DNA from: Ephydatia muelleri
Lineage: Eukaryota; Porifera; Demospongiae; Spongillida; Spongillidae
Assembly: GCA_013339895.1 (NCBI GenBank)
Contig: JABACO010000001.1
Location: forward strand, 32,469,501-32,533,500
Length of the DNA: 64,000 nucleotides
Direction of reading: 5' to 3'
The notes below the pieces were generated by a model. It worked only from the letters and a program-made list of their open reading frames with translations. It ran no database searches and had not been told where the DNA came from. This document shows positions 11,880 to 23,509 of the stretch, in pieces (the first letter of the stretch is position 1; each line of letters opens with the position of its first letter). The translations under genes were made by a program, and so were the position numbers.

Positions 11880-12256
11880 CACATTGTGCTATAAATGGAA
11901 CCTTGATGCGGACTTAATGAAAAAGCAGCTGTTATTTGCACAGTCCTGGAAGCAGTTAGCATCATTGTGGAATTCCATCTATCCAAGATAAAGGTGCCTT
12001 TTCGTTTTAGCACGAAGTGTAAGTTCCCGTATCTGTTTCTTTGTAACGTTTCCCGATCTGTTAACCCAAATCGTATTTTCTGCCGCAAATTGTTGCAATG
12101 TGGAGGGCGAGTTGCTTCTGGTGGTATAAAGCGGAGTTTCTGGCTTACAGTGTATAATATGCTTTACAGAGATTCTTACGTAACAATGTGCGTGTATTGG
12201 TTAATTTCTTATTTATTGTTAGGCTAGTTATTAATGGTTTCTTAATTTTCAGGCAG
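11880..12256. repeat. Left copy of a ~370-bp direct repeat
   Basis: Closely matches 13563-13985 in the same orientation, sharing for example ACCTTGATGCGGACTTAATG and GTGGAGGGCGAGTTGCTTC. The pair brackets about 1.3 kb with the cassette repeats. It could be an LTR-like duplication or part of a tandemly duplicated element. No protein recognised. Confidence 0.75.
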
Positions 12257-12640
12257 AATTGTAAAGTGTGGGGTGTACTGCTGGATTTTAACCATATACA
12301 CCGGCAGAGATGGTATCACTAAGGACCCATCTCGTAAATAGTAAGCAAATAAGGCATTGTGGAATTTTTGCCACAAACCTCCGTTTAGCAATTTCATTAA
12401 ATAATAGGCTATATGTGTGCACTGCCTTCAAAATCCCTTGTTTGCTTACTTTTTATGCCTTGAAATCCTATTCTATTTATATGAATTTTACATGTATGCA
12501 ACTGAGTATGGGAGCGCAATGTCACAATTAGAACTGTTGTTTCAGTTTGCAATTCCACTCTGTTCATGCAACTGAGTGTGGGATCACAATGTCACTATTA
12601 GACTGTTGTTTACTGATGTATTTCCACTCCGTTCTTGCAG

Positions 12641-12679
12641 AAGTTCCTCAGTAGGGTTGAGGAAATACATAAATACAAG
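12641..12679 (+). other. Micro-exon-like cassette A (39 nt, 13 codons)
   Basis: Bounded by TTCTTGCAG on the left and GTAAGCAATT on the right. The 39 nt between form 13 open codons reading KFLSRVEEIHKYK, phase 0 at both ends. Transcription is not shown. Confidence 0.55.
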
Positions 12680-12801
12680 GTAAGCAATTATCAACATGGA
12701 TGTAGACCTTGAAGATTGTGCTGTGCTTATGTAGAGTATGGGAGCGCAATGTCACAATTAGAACTGTTGTTTCAGTTTGCAATTCCACTCTGTTCATGCA
12801 G

Positions 12802-12840
12802 GAGCACCATCGGAATGTATTCCGCATTAATGATAAAAAG
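12802..12840 (+). other. Micro-exon-like cassette B (39 nt, 13 codons)
   Basis: Bounded by CTGTTCATGCAG and GTAAGCAATTTGC. Reads EHHRNVFRINDKK in phase 0. Its flanks are nearly identical to those of cassette D at 20801-20839 on the other strand. Confidence 0.6.
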
Positions 12841-12860
12841 GTAAGCAATTTGCTTATGTA

Positions 12861-13008
12861 GGGTTGGTATTATATTTGTAACAAGCCATACTTAATGCTC
12901 TATGCAGTAACTGACTAGATTGTAATTGACTAGAACCCTAATTCTTGTCCATCTTTGATAATAACAGTTTGTGGTGGAACCTGTTCTGTTACATTGGTGT
13001 CAGAAGCG
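12861..13008 (+). mobile_element. LTR-like 3' end with a tRNA-Leu-type primer-binding site
   Basis: Continuous with the cassette-B repeat and ending in CTGTTCTGTTACA, followed by TGGTGTCAGAAGCG at 12995-13008. That 14-mer is complementary to the 3' end typical of tRNA-Leu, as in primer-binding sites of many LTR retrotransposons. The same junction occurs inverted at 20631-20660. No retroelement protein follows within the next kilobase. Confidence 0.55.
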
Positions 13009-13379
13009 TGAATGATTGTTTCTGGGTGTTGAGTCCTGTTGCTTAGTGAACTGTGAAATGAAGGACAGTGCTGGATATATGTGACATGTCAAAACTGGCA
13101 TGAGGCAGATCAAAGAGACTCGAGTAGTGTGTCCTACTTTACAAGTGGAATTAAAGCCTACATGTATATTTGCCCTGAGTACTGAGTACCCGTGTGGTAT
13201 TAGACCCCCAAACGCTTTGCATATTTCCACAATCACATGGAATGTCATTCATTTTAAATATGATCACTATTATATTATAGTATGCAAGCACAGGTGCAGA
13301 GGCAACTTAAATGCAAGGGTTCAAATGTATTAGTGGTGTACCTGGAAGATCTGTTCCTGATTGAATCGGACTCAATGAA

Positions 13380-13430
13380 GATGGGGGGGGGGGGTTAGGG
13401 GGGGAGGGGGGGGGCCACAAAAAAAAGATG
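13380..13430. repeat. G-rich homopolymer tract
   Basis: A stretch of about 40 bp with long runs of G broken by TTA and A, followed by A8. Low complexity; no gene. Confidence 0.8.
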
Positions 13431-13562
13431 TCATAGACACCATCCTGTAGGTCAGTTCTCCCCTTTCTGCATACAGACACATGGGTAGATTGCACTATAC
13501 ATGTACGCTTGTATACGAAATAAATAATATTTATATCCTGCCGAGCTGACCTTATATCTAAC

Positions 13563-13985
13563 ACATTGTGCTGTAAATCGAACCTTGATGCGGACTTAAT
13601 GAAAAAGCAGCTGTTATTTGCACAGTCCTGGAAGCAGTTAGCATTATTGTGGAATTAGATAAAGGTGCCTTTTTGTTTTAGCATGTAGTGTAAGTTCCCA
13701 TATCGGTTTCTTTGTAATGTTTCCCGATTTGTTAACCCAAATCGTATTTTCTGCCGCAAATTGTTGCAATGTGGAGGGCGAGTTGCTTCTGGTGGGGACT
13801 TTCTGGCTTACAGTGTATAATATGCTTTACAGAGATTCTTACGTAACAATGTGCGTGTATTAGTTAATTTCTTATTTATTGTTGGGTTATTTATTAATGG
13901 TCTCTTTGCATGCAGGAAGATAAATTTTGCCACAATCCTGACTAAAGAATTAAGATGAAATTTCAGACAGAATTGTAAAGTGATG
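13563..13985. repeat. Right copy of the ~370-bp direct repeat
   Basis: Second copy of 11880-12256, same orientation, with small indels (for example loss of the segment ATTCCATCTATCCA) and an extra insertion near its end. The sequence from 13986 to about 14590 contains no gene I can recognise. Confidence 0.75.
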
Positions 13986-14764
13986 ATCTACACATATTGA
14001 CATCCATTTCAAGGTAGCGTTAAACGTTCCTCACTGCAATGTGTAGCTGTGTGTAATGTGTAGCTGTGTAATGCGTTTTGTGTAGTGGCATTGCAGCATG
14101 TTTGGTGATTTGAAGTTGCTATTGTGTGATGAGGCTTAGAGGTTCTGTTGTGTAAAGTAGCACCACTGCAACCTTTATAAGCTAAGCTCTAGAATAACAC
14201 CATTCCCCTATTTAATTAACGCATGATTTTAAGTACAGTACCTGCACCCACATCATCATCTGTATGTTCACACTATCATGCATTTACAGCATGTCAATGG
14301 ATATGGTGATTTGGTATGACATGGTTCCTTTTTATTGTGTCATGCATCGAAAATATTCTATTCCACCATTTTTTTGTATAGTTATTATATCCGTAGTATT
14401 GCACTAGCTGCCCTGCTCTATCTACCCCACCCATATGTTTTATTGATCTATTGCTGCGGATTTTTGTACAATGACATGGCCACCAGGCTCACCTTTGATT
14501 CGCCTTTTTATTGAAATCATGTCCCCATTGTGAATGGTTGTCAGTAATGAAATTGTAAATCCACAACCCCCCTGTACATACCCCTTTACGTTCCTCCTAC
14601 ATGTATAGTGAATTATCAAAACAGAGAATCGCATGTGTCCAAACAAGGGGTAAAATGCCTTGGAAGTGTAGGGTACCTTAAATCAGCTGACCTACCTAAG
14701 GGTGTTTTGTCAAAAAAGGCTAGCCTTTGCGTTTTGTGCAGTGGAGTCTTTTTTGATAGTTGTG

Positions 14765-15060
14765 TAAAAACTAAGCAAATATGGCATTGTGGAATTTTTG
14801 CCACAAACCTCCGTTTAGCAATTTCATTAAATAATAGGCTATATGCTAAATGTATGTGTGCAAGTGCCTTCATAATCCCTTGTTTGCTTACTATTTATGC
14901 CTTGAAATCCTATTCTATTTATATGAATTTTACATGTATGCAACTGAGTGGGAGCGCAATGTCACTATTAGAACTGTTGTTTACTGATGTAATTCCACTC
15001 TGTTCATGCAGACATGCCAAACATCTTGTGAACAATTAATGCATCACAAGGTAAGCAAAT
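14765..15060 (+). mobile_element. Dispersed repeat copy 2 carrying cassette C
   Basis: Matches 12345-12560 (GCATTGTGGAATTTTTGCC through ATGAATTTTACATGTATGCA) and then the GGGAGCGCAATGTCAC block, ending with cassette C and GTAAGCAAATTTGC. Confidence 0.75.
15012..15050 (+). other. Micro-exon-like cassette C (39 nt, 13 codons)
   Basis: Bounded by CTGTTCATGCAG and GTAAGCAAATTTGC. Reads TCQTSCEQLMHHK in phase 0. It is unrelated in sequence to A and B apart from the final AAG codon, although the upstream flank is shared. Confidence 0.55.
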
Positions 15061-15074
15061 TTGCTTTGCCAAAC

Positions 15075-15330
15075 AATGAAAATAAAATTGCTAAATGGAG
15101 GTTTGTGACAACAATTCCATAATGCCTTATTTGCTTACTTTTTACCAGACGGGTCCTTAGTGGTACCATCTTTGCTGGTGTATATGGTAAAATTCCAGCA
15201 GTACCCACTCCCAGCTTCTGCCAAAGCCCATGCCTTGATCCCCCATTTGTATGGTTTATTTAGGCATATAATTGCAGAAATGATAGCCGTCCTTTGTATT
15301 TGATCATCAATTAATCCATACTTATCTCTC
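15075..15330 (-). pseudogene. piggyBac transposase remnant, inverted relative to copy 2
   Basis: Reverse complement of the 27190-27420 piggyBac remnant: it contains the complement of the stretch coding QYMPKK/ FTIYTGRDGT. With the upstream copy 14765-15060 it makes a short inverted arrangement around cassette C. From about 15330 to 15790 no gene is recognised. Confidence 0.65.
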
Positions 15331-15793
15331 GTTCCATTCTGTAGCTATTTTGGTAGCTTTTGATCGATGTAGACAAGAAGTATCGCACCTTGAAGAGTTT
15401 GTCATGACCCTCTTGTTGCAGTGGTGTGAATAATGCCTTTATGCATAATTGCATTTACATCCATGGAGATTTTCAACATGAACATGGAACTCATAGGACT
15501 TAGTACCAGATCACTAGATTGTTCACTGTGCATATGCCTTTTCTTGTGTCAGCTACCTGAACTTCATTGGATGATTCTACTTATATCTGAACACTCACAT
15601 CAGACGTGCTTCTTCAATGGGCATTTGATTCCAGGTGTTTTATGCAGTTTCTGCCCCCTCTGGTTGCGTAGAAACACTTATAGGTGGGGGTAAAACCTTA
15701 GGATGCGTATAAAACAACATTTTCTCAAACGGTTCTACCTTGAGTTATATTATCATTATCCTGAAGTGATGCAGGAAGTTGGTATCAAATTTA

Positions 15794-16858
15794 TTATTTT
15801 ACGTTTTTTCCTGACTCACACGCATACCATTTCAACTGCACTTTTCTTGTTGAGTCATAGATCTTCAACTCTTTCATCCGTTCTATGGCCGCTGCCATTT
15901 CCTTAGTACAAGCCTCCTGAAATTTGACAAAATAATCTAGAGCCAAATGGATCCTCTTGCATTTTCCTCCTAGATATTCATTACATACCTCAGCAGCACT
16001 GAAACAAACTTCTGGAATGGAAGCAGTAGTTAGCACAGTAGACATTTCTATCACTGTTAATAATACTTAAAAAAAATTGAAAATTTCTTTAACACATTGA
16101 CTACCAGTAGATGGGATCTTGTGTGATGGGGCATCTTGCTATAACTGATAAAGATCAGCTATTGCACACTGACTACCAGTAGGTAGACCTTGCTGTATCT
16201 CAAATAGTGATGGTAGCATGTCACACTGACTATCAGTAGATAGATCTTGCTGTATCTCAAGTAGTGGTGGTAGCATGTCACACTGACTATCAGTAGGTAG
16301 ACCTTGCTGTACCTGTAGCATGTCAAATTGACTATCAGTAGGTAGACCTTGCTGTACCTGTAGCATGTCAAATTGACTATCAGTAGGTAGACCTTGCTGT
16401 ACCTGTAGCATGTCAAATTGACTATCAGTAGGTAGACCTTGCTGTACCTGTAGCATGTCAAATTGACTATCAGTAGGTAGACCTTGATGTACCTGTAGCA
16501 TGTCAAATTGACTATCAGTAGGTAGACCTTGCTGTACCTGTAGCATGTCTTTGAATTCATCATCTATCCCATCATTGTAGAATCTGCTGGGATCGTAGGA
16601 TTGTTAATCATCAGAACAAGGTAATGATCTCACATCATCATCGTCGTACTGTGAGTCTTGCCCCTGGTCTTGCACATCGTCATCGTCTTGCCCCTGGTCT
16701 TGCACATCGTCGTACACATCGTCATCGTACTGTGAGTCATCGTCATCGTACTGTGAGTCTTGCATCTGCTGTGAGTCGTCATCGGGCACATCGTCATCGT
16801 ACACTTGGTCGTGCACCTGCTGTGAGTCGTCATCAGGCACATCGTCATTATACAAATT
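15794..16858 (-). CDS. Unidentified Asp-rich and 15-residue-repeat protein, one in-frame stop
   Basis: Not recognised. Reading from 16858 downwards, an Asp/Gln-rich N-terminal part (repeats of YDDDVPDDDSQQ and DVQDQGQD) runs to a TAA at 16604-16606. The same frame stays open beyond it (QSYDPSRFYNDGIDDEF) into about six copies of MLQVQQGLPTDSQFD and ends at 16139. A further frame at 15794-16054 (PEVCFSAAEVCNEYLGGKC, then AAAIERMKELKIYDS) could be a downstream exon. The same frame continuing across the stop suggests a recent nonsense mutation, a retained short intron or recoding. The mixture of an acidic tract, a repeat module and a Cys-containing tail gives no function. Confidence 0.45.
16288..16545. 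repeat. 45-bp coding minisatellite
   Basis: Nearly identical 45-bp units (GACTATCAGTAGGTAGACCT on the plus strand), with more divergent copies down to about 16150. The period is a multiple of three. Both of two minus-strand frames stay open, so only context favours the MLQVQQGLPTDSQFD frame. Confidence 0.9.
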
Positions 16859-16879
16859 TTTTAATCATATTGGCCGGAT

Positions 16880-18445
<1,566 letters not shown>

Positions 18446-20372
18446 CCTTCCCTCTCGTTCCTAACTGTCCTTTGAAAGGTGCAGGTTTTGCGACAATGAT
18501 GCCTTTGTGTGTTCCTCTAGGGTGGTAAGAGGAGGTGTGCACATAGGCTCTCGAGTTTGTCTCTTTGATGTGAGTTTTAAAATCGAGATATCCTGTGTTC
18601 TGAAATTTGGATCCTTTGAAGACTGTTACGTCTAGAAAAGTGACCTCAGCAGTTGACTGCATGCACGTGACTTTAATGGACTCGTGTGTTGTGTTGCAGC
18701 CGGCTACGTATTGGTTTAGTTCGTTTTCAGAACCGTCCCAAATGAGAAAGATATTGTCAATGAAGCGATACCAGGCGACGAGTTTGTTTGGGGGGGCCAG
18801 CACTTGCCAGCGTCTCTTGACATCCCCCATGAATACATTGGCGTAGGCAGGGGCTGGTTTGGTCCCCATGGCCGTATCTTGTATGATTAGTACTTTAAAT
18901 TTGTATTTGCAGGAAGTTTTCACCGGCGAACTCGAGAATATTGTTTTTTAACACAATCTTCGTCAGTTCTGCCAACGTAGCTGCCTCTACTCTGGGGCTT
19001 TTGCTCTCTAGAGTGGCTTTGCGCACGGATGCAATACCTTCCTCGTGTGGAATGTTTGTATATAATGAAACCATGTCCAGGGAAGCGAGTATAGCTTCCG
19101 GCGAGATTTTCAGATTTTTATTTTTGAATCTCAGATGTAGGAGGGTTGCCATAGGCCGGAGACATATGTCCACGAATTGCGAGGTATTCTCGGTCGCGTT
19201 AGCGCAGGAGACCATTGGTCTGATCCCATGAGGCCTCTTGTGGATTTTTTTCAGGAAGTATAACCTTTCGGGTCTCACTTTGGGTGGGGGAATACAGTAT
19301 TTATACTCTTCTTCAGTGAGTCTGCCAGCATTGTGCAATCTCCTAAGTCTGAGATAGACTGCTTGTTTGATGGCTTGAGCGAGCTCTCGCCCGTCTCTAT
19401 GAAGCCTTTGGTAGACTTGGGGGACGGCGAGGTGTTCCCTCTCGTTCCGTATGTAATCTTCACCCTTTTCAACGACGATGACAGATCCCTTGTCAGCCTT
19501 TTGGAAAACAAGGAATTGTTTCTGTCTTTGGAGTGCGGCGAGTGCTCTACGCATTCTCGACCCGAGGTTGTCTTTACGTTGTTGTCTCATCGGTCTCTGT
19601 TTGATGACCAAGGAGAGGGTTAATCTGCCAAGGTTAACTGGTGCAAGATTAATTTTTTACACACAAAATTCAATGGCGTGTAGACTTTTTTTCGCCTCTT
19701 GTGCTTTGGGTCTTTTTCTGGCTTTCACTCTCGCTCTTGCTCCCGCCCTTTCTTGGCAGGTCCGGCCTCGTCCAACTCGTCTCTCTCTTTTCCCTTTCGG
19801 TCTAGAGTGGAGGGAAAAGCGTTTGACAATGTGTGTATGCATGTTGTCTTCTATACCTCAGCCCCTCTTTCGATTTTCAATTGTTTCCAGCTGGTGTTGG
19901 GCGAGTTTTATGCTGCGCGCCATCCCACATTGCGGCCAGATTTTGTAAGTCTAGTGGAGTGCAATTAGCTTCTCGGAGGAACTTCATAGTTCCCTTCAAA
20001 TGGCGATCAACCTCTTCATTGGCTTTCTCTGCTGTCTCTCTTTCGAAAGATGCCGCCATTTCTGTCCTTCGTTTGCCGAAGGAGACATCTAGGGCCCTCC
20101 ACCTCTCTTGCATAGCCTCGGTAGCCTCCCCGAACGGGACTGCCTTGGGTGAAAATTAGCAGGATACAATCCATCAGCAAGTTTTGATCCAGATAATTTA
20201 TCCGGAGCTGGACCTTCCCGGCTTTCACCAGGAGGGTCGTTAGCTTTGTGCCTGCCATGTTCAGCATGTCCAAACATCGAACAAACACTTCCCCCTCTGG
20301 CGGGGCATTTCTGCCTGCCCCTCCAAGTTGGCTGTCCTGGCACTTTTCCCCAGCACCATAAGGTGAGGTAGT

Positions 20373-20612
20373 ACACCGGACCACTGGGTTTAGTCAGTGG
20401 TCCAATGTACTACACAAGTGTGATGACCCAGTGGTTCAGTGTACTACACAAGTGGGATGACCCAGTGATCCAATGTACTACACAAGTGTGATGACCCAGT
20501 GGTCCAATGTACTACACAAGTGTGATGACCCAGTGGTCCAATGTACTACACAAGTGTGAGGACCCAGTGGTCCAATGTACTACACAAGTGTGAGGACCCA
20601 GTGGTCCAATGA
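20373..20612. repeat. Second island of the 34-bp satellite, mostly inverted
   Basis: About seven copies reading GGTCCAATGTACTACACAAG on the plus strand, the reverse complement of the unit in rabenosyn-5 intron 6. A single forward unit (GTAGTACACCGGACCACTGG) stands at 20376-20400 next to the inverted ones, so the junction is head-to-head. It lies between the Penelope remnant and the inverted LTR-like copy. Confidence 0.95.
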
Positions 20613-20630
20613 AATGCATAAACAATAATT

Positions 20631-20905
20631 CCCGCTTCTGACACCAATGTAACAGAACAGGTTCCACCACAAACTCTTATTATCAAAGATGGAGAAGAAT
20701 TAGGGTTCTAGTCAATTACAATCTAGTCAGTTACTGCATAGAGCATTAAGTATGGCTTGTTACAAATATAATACCAACCCTACATAAGCAAATTGCTTAC
20801 CTTTTTATCATTAATTCGAATTATATTCTTATGGTGCTCCTGCATGAACAGAGTGGAATTGCAAACTGAAACAACAGTTCTAATTGTGACATTGCGCTCC
20901 CAGTT
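20631..20905 (-). mobile_element. Inverted LTR-like copy with primer-binding site and cassette D
   Basis: Reverse complement of 12735-13010. The primer-binding-like sequence (plus strand CCCGCTTCTGACACCA, 20631-20646) is followed by TGTAACAGAACAGG, the LTR-like body, cassette D at 20801-20839 and the GGGAGCGCAATGTCAC block. By eye only about two substitutions separate the ~168 nt downstream of the cassette from copy B. Confidence 0.75.
20801..20839 (-). other. Micro-exon-like cassette D (39 nt, 13 codons)
   Basis: On the minus strand it is bounded by CTGTTCATGCAG and GTAAGCAATTTGC and reads EHHKNIIRINDKK in phase 0. It is related to cassette B but differs at six positions, all within cassette positions 10-24. 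Confidence 0.6.
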
Positions 20906-21600
20906 CTCGATTGCCGGGCTAACCTCAAACAGGCTGCACCGGTTATGGGTTCCGTCAGTCCCACAAGGGTGATTATTGTGGTGGCCAAAGCTTAACAGCA
21001 TGTTTATATTTCATTATCTATCTAGAATATTTACCTTATTCAGATATTTGAGTTTTTCTCAAAAACTCAAATAGTGATGGGGAACTTTCAGCGTTGATAC
21101 TCCAACAACCAACCATTAACTGACAGCTCCGAAAAAGTTACAGCTTATGTGCAAATGACAAAGCGTCTGTTAATGAAAACCGCCTAAACCGTTTGACTCC
21201 AGCTGGATGCCCATTGGTGTCTACCGCGCTTTGAGAACATCATTATTGGACGCCAATTGGCGTCTATCGCCATTAATCAGTTAACTGTGGATTATTTTAT
21301 TGTTATAATATTATAGTCAACTACGATGTGTAGCACGGCTAGCTGTTCGGTCAACGTTCATTTCGACATATCTTACAGATATTGGGGAACATTAAGTTTA
21401 ACTCCCGAAACATGCTTATGGTGCAAAAGAAATAATCACTCCTTTCAGCCAATCGTTTGAAAGTGCATGGGGGAGGTGCCTGCGTACATAGAGAGGGAAG
21501 GAGACCATACAACTCCTACCTCTATCTGACTATGTAGCCACACAGGGCCATCTCTCCGCAGCACAAGCCAGCACTGATTAGTATTGCATTTTTAAATTTA
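20906..21600. other. Unassigned AT-rich stretch
   Basis: No coding frame of note. It contains short imperfect inverted repeats (for example GAGTTTTTCTCAAAAACTC at 21051-21069) and paired CCAATTGGCGTC/GCCCATTGGTGTC motifs near 21210-21265. Confidence 0.4.
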
Positions 21601-21615
21601 TTTATCTTTTTCTAG

Positions 21616-21991
21616 CTTGAAGGTGCGAAAAGTATTAAGGATTTTATGTCTCTACTTGATGCTCCCATTTTGTCACATCATCATCAGTTGGGAATCAACA
21701 AGTTATCAGGTGACTATCTTACTGATAAGTCAATATTGATTTTGCATCATCGTCACGAAAAGGTGAAATCGATCAGCTTATTGATGGACTAAATGAACAT
21801 GGTATTGTATCTCTAATGCAAAAATATCCAGAATGTGGGCATAAACTGTTAAGTACTAGTTCCATGCTCAAAAGTTAACAGCTGCTGTTCTGATTGATGT
21901 ATTTAGTGTTGACTACACGTTGGCAGGATCTAATAAACAGTTAAAGGAGGAAACACAATGTTTTATGACTTCCTTCAGGATGTTGAAGGTA
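21616..21991 (+). pseudogene. G2E3-like (HECT-associated) protein fragment
   Basis: Plus-strand frames resembling the C-terminal region of the 'G2/M-phase-specific E3 ligase-like' proteins that are abundant in invertebrate genomes. The matching parts are EIDQLIDGLNEHGIVSLM, then VLIDVFSVDYTLAGSNKQLK in a shifted frame. A donor-like GTAAGG follows at 21990. It carries at least one stop or frameshift, so it is a remnant. Confidence in the family is moderate, from the pattern 'L.ALGI..L...YP / LTA..LID.FS......GSN'. Confidence 0.45.
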
Positions 21992-21999
21992 AGGTGATG

Positions 22000-22860
22000 T
22001 ATTGTGTATAATTTTACTTTTGATTTGATGGATGAAATAATATTCATAAGCACTGATCCCAAAGCTGATCACTTAACCTTGGAAGATATATGACTGGGTC
22101 CTTCACAGGCTATCAAAGTGCTGTTTTCTTTGACGTACGAATTAAGAATCTGTTAGTGCAACTAGTTTTGTGTATGTTGAATAAGCAACTTGCCCATAAC
22201 CTTCCACCTTACTCGGCGCCTTTGAATTGTTCTATTTTATGGTCAGGCAGCCGGCCATTATGAGGCCAGTTTATTATTTAGCGGGAGAGCGGGAATGAAT
22301 ATCAGCTGCATTGTGTTCTCAGTGCATTAAGCTTTTTGTGAGATCTGAGGCGTTCCTGAACGTCCAAAAGTTGGTATGCTAATGTATCAGTGTATCCAAC
22401 GAATCTGCAACACACAGCTGCCATAGTATGAGTACTTTCTGGTGTTGTTTTACCATGTATGGCTCTTACATCATTGTTGACCATTTCAATTCTGGAACCT
22501 GTCACGCACAGCGTACGTAGCGTTAAGTATAAAAGAATCTAGTGAAGATCAAATAAAAAAATGTAAAAACCTAGATTGAAAGATCCAATGTACTCAGAAG
22601 ATACGTTACAAAGGGAAAGACGATTCAGGATCGCACGCACTTGATACACCTATGTAAACAGATTCTCTAATAAACACACTAACACAGCTTTCCACACAAC
22701 AAATTATGAATGGGCTTTAATCACCTGTCTATTATAACTGCCACGCCAAAGCAAGCACCTGAAATAATGTACAATATTTCAACTAACTTTAACTAATGAA
22801 ATACGGAATACTATAACAACAAACCGGAAGCAGGTGCGCGTGCCAGAATACGGTAACAGT
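22000..22860. other. Unassigned stretch
   Basis: No recognised gene on either strand. A minus-strand open frame at 22302-22505 (YTDTLAYQLLDVQERLRSHK) is short and not recognised. Confidence 0.4.
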
Positions 22861-22862
22861 CC

Positions 22863-23160
22863 TTAGGTTAACTGAGCTGTTTCATACCAGCAATGTGCCA
22901 TTATTATCCCATATTCAGTATTGTTGTGCGATGTCCTGGTTTCACCACATTTTGAATCACTTGAATCACTGTTCGAACTCCGAGGAATCCTTTTACAATT
23001 CCAGCAGGAACCTTGCGCAAGGTATGGAGACGCTCTCTCCGTAGGTCTCGCACACAATGTTGCCATCTGATCTTCTATCGCACGAATCTGTTGCAGTAAA
23101 CATATGTGTACCGAGCAACAATTAGGCACAACCCTGACATTCTGTGCAGAGTCACCTGAT
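22863..23160 (-). CDS. Unidentified fragment with a CWNC motif
   Basis: Minus-strand frame with QIRAIEDQMATLC followed by a Cys pair CWNCKRIPRSS. This resembles the helix-then-zinc-knuckle order of retroelement gag proteins, but only one half of a knuckle is visible. Function not assigned. Confidence 0.25.
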
Positions 23161-23509
23161 GTGAAGCCCAGATTAGTTGAGGGGTACTAATCGAAGTTTA
23201 TATGTAGTGTACATGTGCGGCAGGCCACATGGTGACACACGTCCGTCAGCTGCAGAGAGCCAGGGCCACTGGTAGAAGTTGCTGTAGTTAATGTTGTACT
23301 GCATCTGGGCAATGGAGTGTGTGCTTCATCTGTCCAATCCAATGCTTCCTTCTATAGATTTGTAAGTCACCATCTCCCATCTTAACTCTTTATCACGTCT
23401 TTTAAGCCCAAACGTCGCTCCATACAATAAACACCCTCGTGATCAGGGCCACCGGCGCCATCCACCTCACCGGCCTCAGCCCTTCCACCCCGGGGGCATT
23501 CTTGTTCCC

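Larger units (their letters stand above)
12285..12860 (+). mobile_element. Dispersed repeat copy 1: piggyBac-derived 5' part plus two micro-exon-like cassettes
   Basis: Begins with sequence equivalent to the piggyBac transposase stretch FTIYTGRDGT seen better preserved at 27300, then a conserved AT-rich segment (GGCATTGTGGAATTTTTGCC), then three copies of a roughly 65-bp block beginning GGGAGCGCAATGTCAC and ending CTGTTCATGCA. Two blocks are followed by 39-nt cassettes. Related copies are at 14765-15060 and 27300-27540, with a partial inverted copy at 20647-20905. Confidence 0.75.
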
